Positions 13,038 to 23,778 of a DNA stretch of 64,000 nt are shown piece by piece. Source of the stretch: Aquilaria yunnanensis (Eukaryota; Streptophyta; Magnoliopsida; Malvales; Thymelaeaceae). The first letter of the stretch is position 1. Each line of letters opens with the position of its first letter. The DNA lies in NCBI GenBank assembly GCA_039654915.1, contig CM077600.1, positions 32,683,992 through 32,747,991 on the forward strand, given 5' to 3'. The position numbers and the translations under genes were made by a program. Under the pieces are notes generated by a model. The model searched no databases. It was not told the DNA's origin and worked only from the letters and a program-made list of their open reading frames with translations.

Positions 13038-13482
13038 GATAATTACAACTTATCCCTTGAGGTTTAGGTAAAATTATATTTTATTCCCTCTTATTTTAAA
13101 AATATACATTTTACCTCTTGCCCCTTTAATATAGTCCCACAGTAACTTCTGAATCTTAATTTAGATATTATAATAACTTTTTTTCAGTAATTTTAATTTG
13201 TGTGGTATTTTTTTAATAGTTAATGGATATTTTAAATTATTAGTTTTTACTTTCTGTATTTCTTTTAATTTTTAAAATAATATTTTTTAAATTTCAATTA
13301 ATTATAAAAAAGTACTATATAGATTGAAATTATTTGAATATGACAACCATATAATCTAAATTAAGATTTTAGAAGTTGTCGTTAGACTATATTAAACAGG
13401 TCAAAGTTAAAGTATATATTTTTAAAATAGGAAAGGATAAGTGTAATTTTAACTAAACCTTAGGGGGCAAATTGTAATTAAT
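13038..13482. mobile_element. Foldback MITE, family 1 copy A
   Basis: The left end (AATTACAACTTATCCCTTGAGG) is the inverted partner of the right end (GGGGGCAAATTGTAATTAAT). The inverted similarity continues inward for most of the length, including a CTTAATTTAGA-type block in both arms. It is about 445 bp and non-coding. It shares sequence with the element at 14105-14504. No exact target duplication was fixed, because the flanks are AT-rich. Confidence 0.7.
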
Positions 13483-14104
13483 CTTTAATTAAAAGTATAG
13501 AACATGAACAGTAAAGATTGGCAGATAACGGAAACGTAGATGACATAAGGAAGATTTTATAGAAAATCATCACATAAAAGATGGAACCAGGGCTATCGAA
13601 GTTAACAAACTCACTTCAAAGTTTAATGAAACTTTTGGAAAGGCTATAACAAAAATTTGAATGTTTTTGAAGACATTTTAATAAGTTTTTTCTGCATACA
13701 TCATTTGTCATTACCTTTAAAAAATTTTAACACTCACTCTATCTCATAAATGATCAAACACTTCTTTAAACACAAAAAATTATGATGTATGTAATTTATG
13801 ATGTTTTTTCTATTTTGCCCCTGAAACTAAAATTATTTTTTTTTTAAGGTTTTGTGTAGTAAAAGTTTAAATAAAGATTTTTAAAAAAAATTCCTTTTTA
13901 GGTTTTGTGTAATGAAAGTGAGGTACATCGGGTACTAAAAACTTCCTGAATTGGAAATATTTAAATTTTTGTGGGATAGAGATTTTTATATTTTTTGGAC
14001 GAAGGAAGTGTAAGTTTGTGTTAAGAAATATATCATATTTAATTGGTAGAGTAGCCATTTCAAGTAAATTTGAGGAAAAATATCTGAGACTTCAAAATAA
14101 AATA
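13483..14104. other. Gene-free AT-rich stretch
   Basis: Sequence between two related MITEs. Only short AT-biased open frames occur, for example minus 13867-14058, and none has a recognisable domain. A TTTTAGGTTTTGTGTA block occurs twice, near 13845 and 13890, which suggests a small local duplication. Confidence 0.5.
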
Positions 14105-14504
14105 AGGGCAATTACAATTTGCCCATTGAGGTTTAAGTGAAATTACACTTTGACCCATCTTATTTCAGAAATATACACTTTGTCATTATGGTAACTTCTG
14201 AAATCTTAATTTAAACATTATGGCAACCATCTTCTAGAAATTTCAATTTATATGGCATTTTTTTACAATTAATAGATATTTTAAATTATCATTTTTTTCT
14301 TTTTATAATTTTTTAATTTTTAAGCAAGTATTTTTTAAATGTAAATTAAATATAAAAAATACTATATAGATTGAAATTACCACCATACAGTCTAAATTAA
14401 GATTTCAGAAGTTATTATTGAATTGTGTTAATAAGTATATTTTTTAAACAAGAGGGGCAAAGTGTAATTTCAACTAAGTCTCTGGGGCAAATTGTAATTA
14501 ACCT
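14105..14504. mobile_element. Foldback MITE, family 1 copy B
   Basis: The left end GGGCAATTACAATTTGCCC pairs with the right end GGGGCAAATTGTAATTA, and the arms stay complementary well inward (AACTTCTGAAATCTTAATTT against AATTAAGATTTCAGAAG). It is about 400 bp with no coding capacity. This copy has better-matched arms than the one at 13038 and is probably the younger. Confidence 0.78.
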
Positions 14505-14734
14505 AATAAAATAATGCATGTTCAAGATGTAATCTTGAAAGAAAAAATTGATTGTATAATTAATTCGAACAAACACATTTTAAAAAAAAATCATCACTAG
14601 AAAATGCATGGGAAGTGTTGTGTGCTGCATGGAAAAAATTCCTTAGTGATTTGCCTTATAAACGATTTTGTCACTAAATAGAGCCACCTACTTTGGACGT
14701 TTCTAGTTTGCACACAAAAAGAAAGGGGCACGTG

Positions 14735-17652
14735 TGTCGTGCCCTAAACTGCCCCTGGCCCATTTGGGCCTGATTTTTTTTTTTTTTTAAACATGCAGCG
14801 GAAGTTTTCATTACACAGAAGGGGCTTTTAAAACTCACTAAGACTTATGGGCACGAACCCCAGGATACTTATCGGTACTAGCTCGTTAAGTTCTTTAATT
14901 AAGGTTAAGTTGATGTGCTCTCAGAAACAAGCTAGTGCCTATGTGGATTTCATGTGTTCATTTTCATGGTCTTTACCGAGCTTAGCCAAGAATATGCATG
15001 GCAACTAAAACACCAACTTAAGTTTAAAAACTTATTTTCATGCATATGCTTTGCATGCTTATGCGTTTTGGAGTTCACTAGTGCACATAATCACTTAATG
15101 CCTTTAAATGCAACTAATGCTTAGGCATGTATTAATTCACATACGTGCATTTAAATTTCTTATTAGCCAAACTTTACACAAGCATCCAATTTCATGCTTT
15201 TTCTAAGTTTACTTGCATGTTCTTTACTAAATGAGCATACATAGCCAAACATTGCATGCTTTTAACATAGACATGGGCTTATGGGCCTTTTAGTACTTAA
15301 CATGCATATGGCCCAAAATTAACCAAGAATAAAATCAAAATTTTTAAGTTCTTATTTAAGCCCAATTTCAACATGCTTCAAATTTCATGAAAACATAACC
15401 CATAAATTCATGCATGGGCCTTGGTAAGTCCACCAAGCAATAAAAATACCCGAAAATGTCCAAGTCCATAATACAAGCCCAAAGCCAAGTTTTGGCCAAA
15501 TTTTAGCTAAGTCCATAATTTGGTCACTAAAGTTAGACCAACAAAAACATGCTTAAAAGCAACCCATAAATTCACAAAGCCATGGAACACAAATTTCCAC
15601 CTTAATAGACCTTGTTCCCACAATTCTAAGACTTCAAGTCCTGTACAGAAAGTCCACATTTTTTTAGCTTGTTTACAAGCAGCTTATATACTTAGAATAC
15701 TTAGAATATTTTGAGCAATACCATACACAAATCCAACCTTAGAATACAGAAAGAGTACTCAAGACTCTTAGCTTGATCTTTCAAGCAAACCTTTACCTAC
15801 AAAAGTAGAGTAGGGCGGGTGAGTTATAAAACTCAATAAGGATTCTGTGGCATCCAATGCCTAACTTATGGCCTCCAAGGCCTAACATATGCCAAGAATG
15901 TAATGGCAAAATAATCCTTATTCCTGCAAAGGAAACATAAAGACAAAGAAAACAAAAAGATACAGACATATAGCAATAATATCATAATCGGGGGTTAGCA
16001 TGCACAACAAATCAAAGAAGCACACAAACACACGCCACTTAACACTTTGTTCACAGAAGGGCAGCAAGCATCCCTCAAGTTTTAGTTCATTAATTTCATA
16101 TACTTAATGTTTTCGGAGAGCTCACTTAGCATAGGAATTAAGGTGGCCGCCTTAACTCCTAGCCCATAATGCTTGCTTACTTAACTTAGCTCATGAGCAA
16201 AACAGAATTGCCGAAGCAATAACATAACTTAAGCCCTCTTAGCACTCCTAGGATCACATGGTTCTTTGACCATCACCTAGGGGCCCGAATACTCACACAA
16301 AAAATCCATGGAACTAGGCCATGCAATAAAGTGAGTATAGGAATCCTTACCCACAACACCGAAAGCTTTATAAGCTTATTTTCCTTCGTTTTCCTTGCTT
16401 GTTGACTCTAGAAATTGTTTTCTAGCATAAGAACCAAGATGGGCCGAATTTTATTAGTAACCATAAGATACCAAGAAATCTTGGTGATTAACCCAAATAA
16501 CACAAAATACCAAGAACACTTGGTGTACACTTACAGAACCTCACAGAAGAGGTAACGCCAATTTATTGTGCTTGATGTTCTTCAAGCTTCTTCTTGATTT
16601 CTTGCTTCTAATGAACTTAGAAACTCAATCACACAAAGAGTTCCTTGAGTAGAGCTTAAAACCTCCAAGAAATGGAAATGGCCAAATTTTCCTCCTTGGT
16701 TTTCTTTGAATTCTTCATCTGATTCTTGCTCTTTATGGTCTTAGAGCTTGAATTCAACCAAGAATACTTGGTTTTAATTTGAGGAATGATTATTTCTAGC
16801 TATGGACGAATATTTGGATGAGAAAAGAGTTGGAAATGTGTTTGGAATGATGAGACTTGGTATGGAAGAAAATGGAGAGAGAATGAGAGAGTTTGAGAGC
16901 AAATGGCTTTGAATGAGTGGAGTGATTATGTTTTAATGTGTGGGAAGGTAATGGCCAGCCATATGGGAAGGAAAATGAGTGTATAATGTGCTTGGAAGGT
17001 GGGAGACAAGATTAAAAGAGATGAAGACTAATTGGAAGACTTTTGGGTAAGTTTGGTAGAAAAAGTCAAAAGTAGGTGAAGAAAGAATCCAAGGTAATGA
17101 TTAAGGGTGGGAGGTGGATTAAAATAATAGGAAATTAATAATGTGTTTGAAATGAGTGGGAGACAAGATTTAATGGATGGAAGACTAATTGGAAGACTTT
17201 TGTATAAGTTTGGTAGAAAAAGTCAAAAGTAGGTGAAGAAAGAATCCAAGGTAATGATTAAGGGTGGGAGGTGGATTAAAATAATAGGATTTGGAGGAAG
17301 GTGACATAAAATATTGGGAATTGGAGGGGCATGGCTGGCTAAGGCATCCAAAGCCATTAAAATGGCATAATTCCCCCTTTAGTCCTCCAACTTTCTAAAT
17401 TTGGGCAATTGAGCCCAACCACTAAAAATCCCTTTGTTCAATTTAGTCCCTCATCTTTAAAAACCACCATTTTCATTACTATTTCTCTTGGCCTAAGCCA
17501 AGCTTATTTTTAAGATGTTCAACACTCAATTATGCACATGCCATATTGTCTTCTCAATTTAATTGAGCTAAATTCCTAATTAAGGAAAAATTCTTATGCT
17601 CCAAATCCATTTAACCCGGGACCTAATCACTTTGGATTGTCCGGGCATTACA
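14735..17652 (-). mobile_element. Solo LTR of a Ty3-gypsy-type retrotransposon
   Basis: Read on the minus strand, the segment begins TGTAATGCCCGGAC and ends GGGCACGACA, so it has TG...CA ends. It is flanked by a perfect 5-bp target duplication, ACGTG, at 14730-14734 and 17653-17657. Length is 2,918 bp. No primer site, gag or pol lies inside or next to it, so it is a solo LTR left by LTR-LTR recombination. The terminal style and the GTGAGTTATAAAACTC-type block resemble the long LTRs of plant chromodomain gypsy elements, but it is a different family from the LTR at 58173-61542. Confidence 0.85.
16985..17298. repeat. 157-bp tandem repeat inside the solo LTR
   Basis: Two adjacent copies with a 157-bp offset. 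For example, AGTCAAAAGTAGGTGAAG occurs at 17064 and again at 17221. The second halves are almost identical and the first halves differ by several substitutions. Such tandem duplications are common in the U3 part of long plant LTRs. Confidence 0.85.
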
Positions 17653-17784
17653 ACGTGACTCAATACCCGGGCAAATGTGCAAGAGAGATGGCAGGAGCGA
17701 AAGATTCCTAGTAGCCCTCTTGAGACAATAGTATGATTTGTGCGTGCTGTGGCTATGGTGAAGAGGAAAGAGATGGGAGATGAT

Positions 17785-18118
17785 TAACTTATGCGTCTTA
17801 AGCTACTTCCTTTTTTGACCATCCAAAGCACTTATTCGGTGACTCACCCTAACTTATACGAGAATCACAAAAATGTCATCCATCTATGGGCGTGGACACT
17901 TCTCTTCCCTCGCACAAAATGCCATCCGATTTGGTGTGTAAAAGAGAGAGAAAAAGAGAGAGGGAAAGTAAAGTGTGCAATGTGCAGTGTGGTGTGAGGG
18001 AAGTAGGTGGATGGCATTTTTGTGATTCTCGTATAAGCTAGGGGTGAGTCACCAAACAAGTAAGCCATGCTCTTAGACTTGTAAAAAAAGGAGGCTAGCT
18101 TAAGTCTGATAAATGCAA
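17785..18118. mobile_element. Long-inverted-repeat (Mutator-like) element, internally empty
   Basis: The arm at 17785-17895 (CTTAAGCTACTTCC, then TTCGGTGACTCACCC, then GAGAATCACAAAAATG) is inverted at about 18000-18118 (CATTTTTGTGATTCTC, then GGTGAGTCACCAAACAAG, then GCTAGCTTAAG). The arms are ~110-120 bp with a ~100-bp GA-rich spacer. Arm length suggests a non-autonomous MULE. Related arms occur at 27.3 kb and at 31.1-32.05 kb. The open frames across it are arm translations. Confidence 0.65.
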
Positions 18119-18139
18119 ACAAATTGGGTGTAGAAGCTA

Positions 18140-18487
18140 ATTCCTTAAACTTAATTCAAAATAATTTATTTTTCTTTTTACATATTTTTTTACCAGATAC
18201 CAATTTTATTTGAAAATCAAAATTATGTGGTTGTAATAATTCATTCAATATATTTTTTTATGATGTTACCAAATTTTTATGATTTTTTTTAGATGAATTT
18301 TTCATTTTTAATGCCTAAAAAGGAAAAATTCATAAAAATATAACAATATTATAAAAATTTTAAAATTAATGGATTATTGCACTTAAATAATATTAATTTT
18401 CAAATGAAATTGGTTCCAAATAAAAAAATTGTAAAACTAAAAATAACCTATTTTTTATTAAGTTTACTTAAGTTAAAACAAATTAGT
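18140..18487. mobile_element. Foldback MITE, family 2 copy 1
   Basis: An AT-rich ~350-bp element whose halves are mutually inverted: AATTTATTTTTC...ATTTGAAAAT on the left pairs with ATTTTCAAATGAAAT...AAAATAACCTATTTT on the right. The ends are related to CAATTNGTTTTAACTTAAGT. Other copies lie at 22333, 26708, 30562 and 32051. It is non-coding. Confidence 0.65.
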
Positions 18488-19014
18488 TATAAATATTTGA
18501 CGCATGTTTCTCGATGAAAAATAATGATCAAATTAGGTGGTTAAAATGTTTTAAGGAGGAGAAAATTAAAATTGGTGCCCAGCTTGAATAAACTATACAC
18601 CTTGGGCCTTTAATGTATTAATTTTTGGCTGAGGGCTAATCAGTTTGATTGATTCAAAATCAATCTAAATAAAACAATCGATTAATTTTTAGTTTTTGTA
18701 AACTTAATCCAAATGATCCAATTTACATAATAGAACAATTCCAAACCTTCCTTTGGTTTTTTCAATTCTTATCCAAACCATCCAAATTATAAATTCAATT
18801 TAACTAATTTTTATAATTTGATTCTTTTTTTATTAGAACTAAACATATGATAATTGAAAAAAAAAATAAAACTAGAAAAAGGTATGATAAAATTTGATAA
18901 TATTTTTTTTGCTATTGTTTGTCTCTTTTTGGTAGATTTATGATACAAATACTCTTTTATGTTAAATTTGAAATAAAATAACATAAACTTATCTATTTTC
19001 TTGTTTAGTTAAGA

Positions 19015-20470
19015 AGGAATTGAATAAAAGAATAAGTTGAAATAGGAACAAACTATTACTTATGAAAATACAAATATTTACTAATAAAATAATAGACAAC
19101 TACTTCAACTAAAAGAACAAACATGAACTTATAAAAGAACAACCACAAACCAATAAAAGAACGAAAAGCTACTAATAAAAAAATAAACTTTAAGTTCATC
19201 TAAATAAACAAATATAAATTTATAAAAGAATAAAATCGTACCACTAAAAGAACAAATAGCTACTAATAAAAAATAAATATTGAGTTCATCTAATTGAATA
19301 AACTTAAACTAACAAAAAAAAATATTACTAAAAGAATAAATAGCTACTAATAAAATAATAAACATTAAGTTTATCTAAATGAACAAACTTGAACTAACAA
19401 AAAAACAAATACCAACTAATAAAAGAACAAGGAGCCATTTATAAAAGAACAAAAAACTATTTATAACTAAACAAAAATAGTTTCTCCAAAAGAACAAACA
19501 TGAATTTAGCAAAAGTATAAATGACTACTATTAAAAGAACAATAACTAGTTTATCTAATAAACATGAATAAATAAAAGAATAAACATATATTGATAAAAG
19601 AATAAAAGAGATACTGATTAAATAACAGACATCAAGTTCATTTGAAGGAACAACCATACTAACAAAAGAATAAACCCTTGCTAATAACAAAAATAAAAAG
19701 CAACAAATAAAAGAACAAACAACTAATAATAAGAGAAAAAAAAAAATTTCTAAAAGAACAAGCAATAACTTATAAAAGAACTTATAAAAGAAAAATAGTA
19801 CAATTAAAATGAGTTGTAATATCTCATCACCATTGTTTTAGTGTATTCTTTTACTTTCATTTTTTCATTTTATTTTGGGTGGGCTAAAAAGAACAAACAC
19901 ATATCATTAAAAGAACAAATAGTTACTAAACAACAAACAAACATTGAGTTTATCTAAATGAACAAACTTGAACTAACAAAAGAACAAACACCTACTAATA
20001 GAAGAACAAATAGTTTCTAATAAAATAATAAACATTAAGTTTATCTAAATGAACAAAGTTGAACTAATGAAAGAACAAACACCAACTAATAACAGAACAA
20101 AGAGCTACTCATAAAAGAACTAAGAACTATTAATAAGAGAAAAAAATAGTTTGTCCAAAAGAACAAATATGAATTTATAAAAGTACAAATAACTACTAAT
20201 AAAAGAACAAATAACTAGTTCATCTAAAGAACAAACATGAACAAATAAAAGAACAAATATATACTGATAAAAAAATAAATAGATACTAATAAAAGAACAA
20301 ACATATTATTAAATATTTATTTTTTATCAATTTCTAATTGTTATTTTTGGGTAATTAGTTGTTCCTTTGTTAGCTATATGTTAGTTTGATCTTGTTCAAT
20401 CATCAACAAAAAAAAATAAGTATTAAAAGAACAACTTGTTTATCTAAAAGAACATATGTGAATTAGTAAA
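19015..20470. repeat. Degenerate minisatellite built on AAAAGAACAAA
   Basis: About 1.4 kb of imperfect short repeats combining AAAAGAACAAA, CTACTAATAAAA and TTTATCTAAATGAACAAAC in varying order. Two partially matching super-blocks are visible (about 19240-19560 and 19890-20290). There is no conserved coding frame. The minus-strand frame at 19457-19765 translates to a Val/Leu/Phe-rich artefact. It sits where the otherwise matching block at 32.8-33.0 kb has nothing, so it appears to be an insertion or local expansion. Confidence 0.8.
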
Positions 20471-20599
20471 ACAATAAATACCCACTAATAAAATAAAAAA
20501 TAACTAATTTTCTTCATTATTTTTTTAAGAAATAAACATATTTGAAAAAAAAAGAATAAGAATAATACAAAAATCTAAATAAACAAAGAATAAAACTGG

Positions 20600-20985
20600 G
20601 GGGGAAAGGCTAAGATAAAATAGAATAGGAAAATAAAAATAAATTGGTAGGTAGAATACAGAAAAAAAGTAACAAAACTGAAAGAAAAAAAAAGTCAAAC
20701 TTGGAAAATGAAAGAAAAATCTAAAGAGAAAAGGCTAAGACAAAATGGAAATGGAAAATAAAAATAAATTGGTAGGTAGAATACAGAAAAAAAGTAACAA
20801 AACCGAAAGAAAAAAAAAAGTCAAACTTGGAAAATGAAAGAAAAATCTAAAGAGAAAAGGCTAAGACAAAATGGAATAGGAAAATAAAAATAAAATGGTA
20901 GGTAGAATACACAAAAAAAAAAAAAAAAGAAAAAAAGCAAACATAACCAAAAGCTAAAAAAGTAAAACCTGAAAATTTAAAAGAA
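20600..20985. repeat. ~125-bp tandem repeat, about 2.7 copies
   Basis: The marker GGCTAAG recurs at 20608, 20733 and 20859 (spacings 125 and 126 bp), with flanking blocks AAATTGGTAGGTAGAATAC and AAACTTGGAAAATGAAAG conserved between copies. The sequence is strongly purine-biased (A/G) on the plus strand. It is non-coding. Confidence 0.85.
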
Positions 20986-21285
20986 GACAAACTGGGGTAG
21001 TAAGAAGTCGAACGTTGCCCATTTAATTAATGTCGCATTAGCTAAAGCACTTTTAATCACTTGAACTAACTCTCCATATTTATCACATGTAAGAGGATTT
21101 AGAGTATATATATTCGTCTTATTCTTGTGCGCCAATTGCACACAAGAAATATGCATTTGAGAGATAGTGGTTTTTGCGTCAAATAAGCCGAGAGCTTGCA
21201 AGATTGATGGGGTTGAAATTGAGTTTGGCAGAATTTGATGGCCAAAGTTTTTATGAAAGAAGGTCGGGGTGGCTAAATAAGACAT
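20977..21285 (-). CDS. Unrecognised 102-residue open frame, possible gene fragment
   Basis: This minus-strand frame has more balanced composition than the surrounding AT-rich repeats, with several cysteines and a C-terminal part around KYGELVQVIKSALANA. I recognise no family. It has no obvious promoter or splice partner and lies between a tandem repeat and a copy of the terpene synthase promoter. It could be a chance frame or an exon fragment of a lost gene. Low confidence. Confidence 0.2.
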   Translation of the reverse strand: MSYLATPTFFHKNFGHQILPNSISTPSILQALGLFDAKTTISQMHISCVQLAHKNKTNIYTLNPLTCDKYGELVQVIKSALANATLIKWATFDFLLPQFVFF

Positions 21286-21297
21286 GTTCTTTTTTTT

Positions 21298-21440
21298 TTT
21301 TTGTTAATAGTGTTAATGTTGGAGGGGGTAACTGTAAGTATATGAAAAATGAGGATAAAACTGTAGGTTTGGAAAAACCTCAGGAGATTTTTTGTAATTT
21401 TCCCTAAAAGTTACTGTTATAAATAAGACCGGTAAATTGT
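21298..21440 (+). promoter_or_regulatory. Orphan copy of the terpene synthase promoter
   Basis: This stretch aligns with 32955-33092, the region just upstream of the terpene synthase. Shared blocks include GGGGTAACTGTA, ACAAAACTGTAGGTTT and the TATA context CTNTTATAAATA. After the TATA box (about 21418-21425) the similarity stops and no terpene synthase exon follows. It is most simply the surviving upstream end of a duplicated copy whose gene was lost or moved. Confidence 0.6.
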
Positions 21441-21988
21441 CTCTATGGCTTCTAATTTTTAATTATTATACCATTTTAGACCCTAACCTTGATAATGTAC
21501 ATGAAAAATCCCTAACATTATTTAAGTGTTCCATTTTGCATCTTTTGTGGATAGAAAATGTTAATGTAGATGAAAAATGCCACATGGCATACTAGCGTGA
21601 AAGATTTGCTACGTTGGCACAATAAATCAATTAGCAAAACATTAAGTTTTCTTAAAAAAGGGTAAACTGCACCCTTAGTCTCCCATCTCACCATCTTCAT
21701 CCTAAAAATAAATATAGTTTGAACAAAATTTTGATGGGAAGAAGAAGGAAATGGTTGACGGAAACCATGGATTCGGGTTAAATGGTTGAAAGAAAGTGGA
21801 GTAGGTAGTTTGATTGCAAGATGTAAAAGTTTTGAGGTTTCTTATTTATTTTAACGGGAAATTTAATGGCAGGACGAATTGTGTAACATCTTCATAGTTA
21901 TAGGATGAACAGTGCAACATTTTTTAATTTCAAGACGAATCCGCAACATGGACCTTAGTTCAAGGACGATAAGTGTCATTTCCCTAAT

Positions 21989-22330
21989 CCCAAAACATAA
22001 ACTAACCTGAAGATAGAGAACCTGAAATCCTTACAACTCTTCCTTATCTTAAAAAATCAAGCACTCCCACATGATCCCCAACCCTAAGAAATTACAATTT
22101 TTAGCACAAATAGTCACAATCTCAAAAGGGCCAAAGAAACAAATAGTTGTATACTTTAATCATTCATTTCAATTTTTTCAATTCATATTTCATTATTGAT
22201 TCTTTTGGCTTCAGTCCCGTATTTTTTTTCACCTGTTGCTCATCACCTTAGCCTTGTCAAGTATCTTTAAATTTTACGTGCTAGTTCATCACAACCATCA
22301 AAAGGTATCCTAAAAAGATTGGAATATCCT
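21989..22330 (-). repeat. Dispersed repeat, copy 2 of an inverted pair
   Basis: Matches 444-770 in inverted orientation. See copy 1 for shared blocks. No coding potential was recognised. Confidence 0.6.
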
Positions 22331-22332
22331 TC

Positions 22333-22668
22333 CTAGTTCGTTTTAATTTAAGTCAATTAATTTTAAAATGACTTATTTTTATTCTTACGTATTTTTTACC
22401 TGAAATTGATTTTAATTAAAATTCAATATTATGTAGTTACAATGATCCATTGAAAATACAATTTTTTGTAATCTTACTAAATTTTTTAAAATTTTTCTAG
22501 TAAAAGGTATTAAAAAGGAAAAATTTATAAAAATTTAACAACATCATGAAAATTTACTTTCAAATGGATTATTGCATCTTCATAATATTGGCTTTCAAAT
22601 GAAATTAGTTTCAGGCAAAAAAATATAAAAGTAAAAATAAGTCAATTAACTTAAATTAAAACACATTC
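22333..22668. mobile_element. Foldback MITE, family 2 copy 2
   Basis: The left arm AGTTCGTTTTAATTTAAGTC and the right arm CAATTAACTTAAATTAAAAC are inverted, and the similarity continues toward the centre (TTTTTATTCTTACGTATTTT against the AAAATATAAAAGTAAAAATA side). It is about 336 bp, AT-rich and non-coding. Confidence 0.72.
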
Positions 22669-22942
22669 TTCTTTTCTTGATCTGAAGGCCCAACACTTTT
22701 CGTTGCTACAGATTTTGTCCGCAGCTCAAAACTTACAAAATCTTGCATTCACCACTTATCTAAGGTCTTCAAAATTGGTGGGAGTGCAAGGAAAATTAGA
22801 TAAGAATCCTCTTTACTATTAAGTACCTCCATCCCTGAAACATCTCTACTTTTTTTTTTTGCCTCTTCACAACGAAATATAGACCTATTATTTGAAGAAT
22901 ATTTTGACGCAAAGAAATCCCTTTGAGGTCCATTCTTAAGCC

Positions 22943-23770
22943 TAGAGGTGAGCATGAGTCGGTTTCCTGGTGGAACCGAACCAATCCGAAATAGGCTCTG
23001 TTCAAAATGTTTTTTATCCAACCTGATAACTGAGAATTGAAAAAAAAAACAGAACTAGGTTTTGGATTTTTTTGTTCTTGTTCTCAGATTTTTGGGTTTA
23101 TATCTTATACCTATAGTGACATTTAAATTCAATCAAATTGCATTCACACCTAATTTACGAAATATTTAATATAATATACAACTAAATCCATATTTAAATA
23201 CACAAGTGATTAATAATATTCAAAGAGTTTCACATGCTATTACATAATGCAACAAGAAGGCAAATATATTTAGTTGCATGCGATCTCACAAAAAACCTTT
23301 GCAAATTTTGGAATATTGCTCATCAGATACTTTATCTCATTTCTTTTATCTGTACAAGGAAAACAATATTCAATCTTATATATATCCGCTTGCTACTTAA
23401 ACCAAACCAACCACCATATCATTATAATTTCTTACAATATAAAAACGTAAACAATTTCCTATCCTTTGTTCCAATTTAGATTCAATATTAGGAATATTAG
23501 TTTTAGGGTTTATATAAAAGACTAAAACACACTCCAAATTCTTTTTTTTTTCAATAAATAAATTTATGGATAATTTAGTAATATCATAACTTCGGTTTAG
23601 TTCCACTTCGGATTGGTTCCATATGGAACTAGAACCAACCAAAAAATCATCAGTTATCACATATATAGAACCAACTCACGAACTATGGTTAATTTTTACC
23701 CAACCCAACTTAACTCAATAAGGGTGATTCGGGTTCAATTTCGGTTTTACCCAACCCATGCTCACCCTTA
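22943..23770. mobile_element. Non-autonomous hAT-like element
   Basis: Left end TAGAGGTGAGCATG and right end CATGCTCACCCTTA form a 14-bp inverted repeat with two mismatches. The flanks CTTAAGCC (22935-22942) and CTTAAGGC (23771-23778) are an 8-bp target duplication with one mismatch, the size typical of hAT elements. Subterminal sequence on both sides repeats GAACCGAACC- and AACCCAACC-like motifs. Length is 828 bp and no transposase domain was found inside. Confidence 0.6.
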
Positions 23771-23778
23771 CTTAAGGC

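Noticed and set aside
19457..19765. 102-residue minus-strand hydrophobic frame resembling a membrane protein
   Set aside because: The Val/Leu/Phe richness comes from reading the AAAAGAACAAA minisatellite on its complementary strand.
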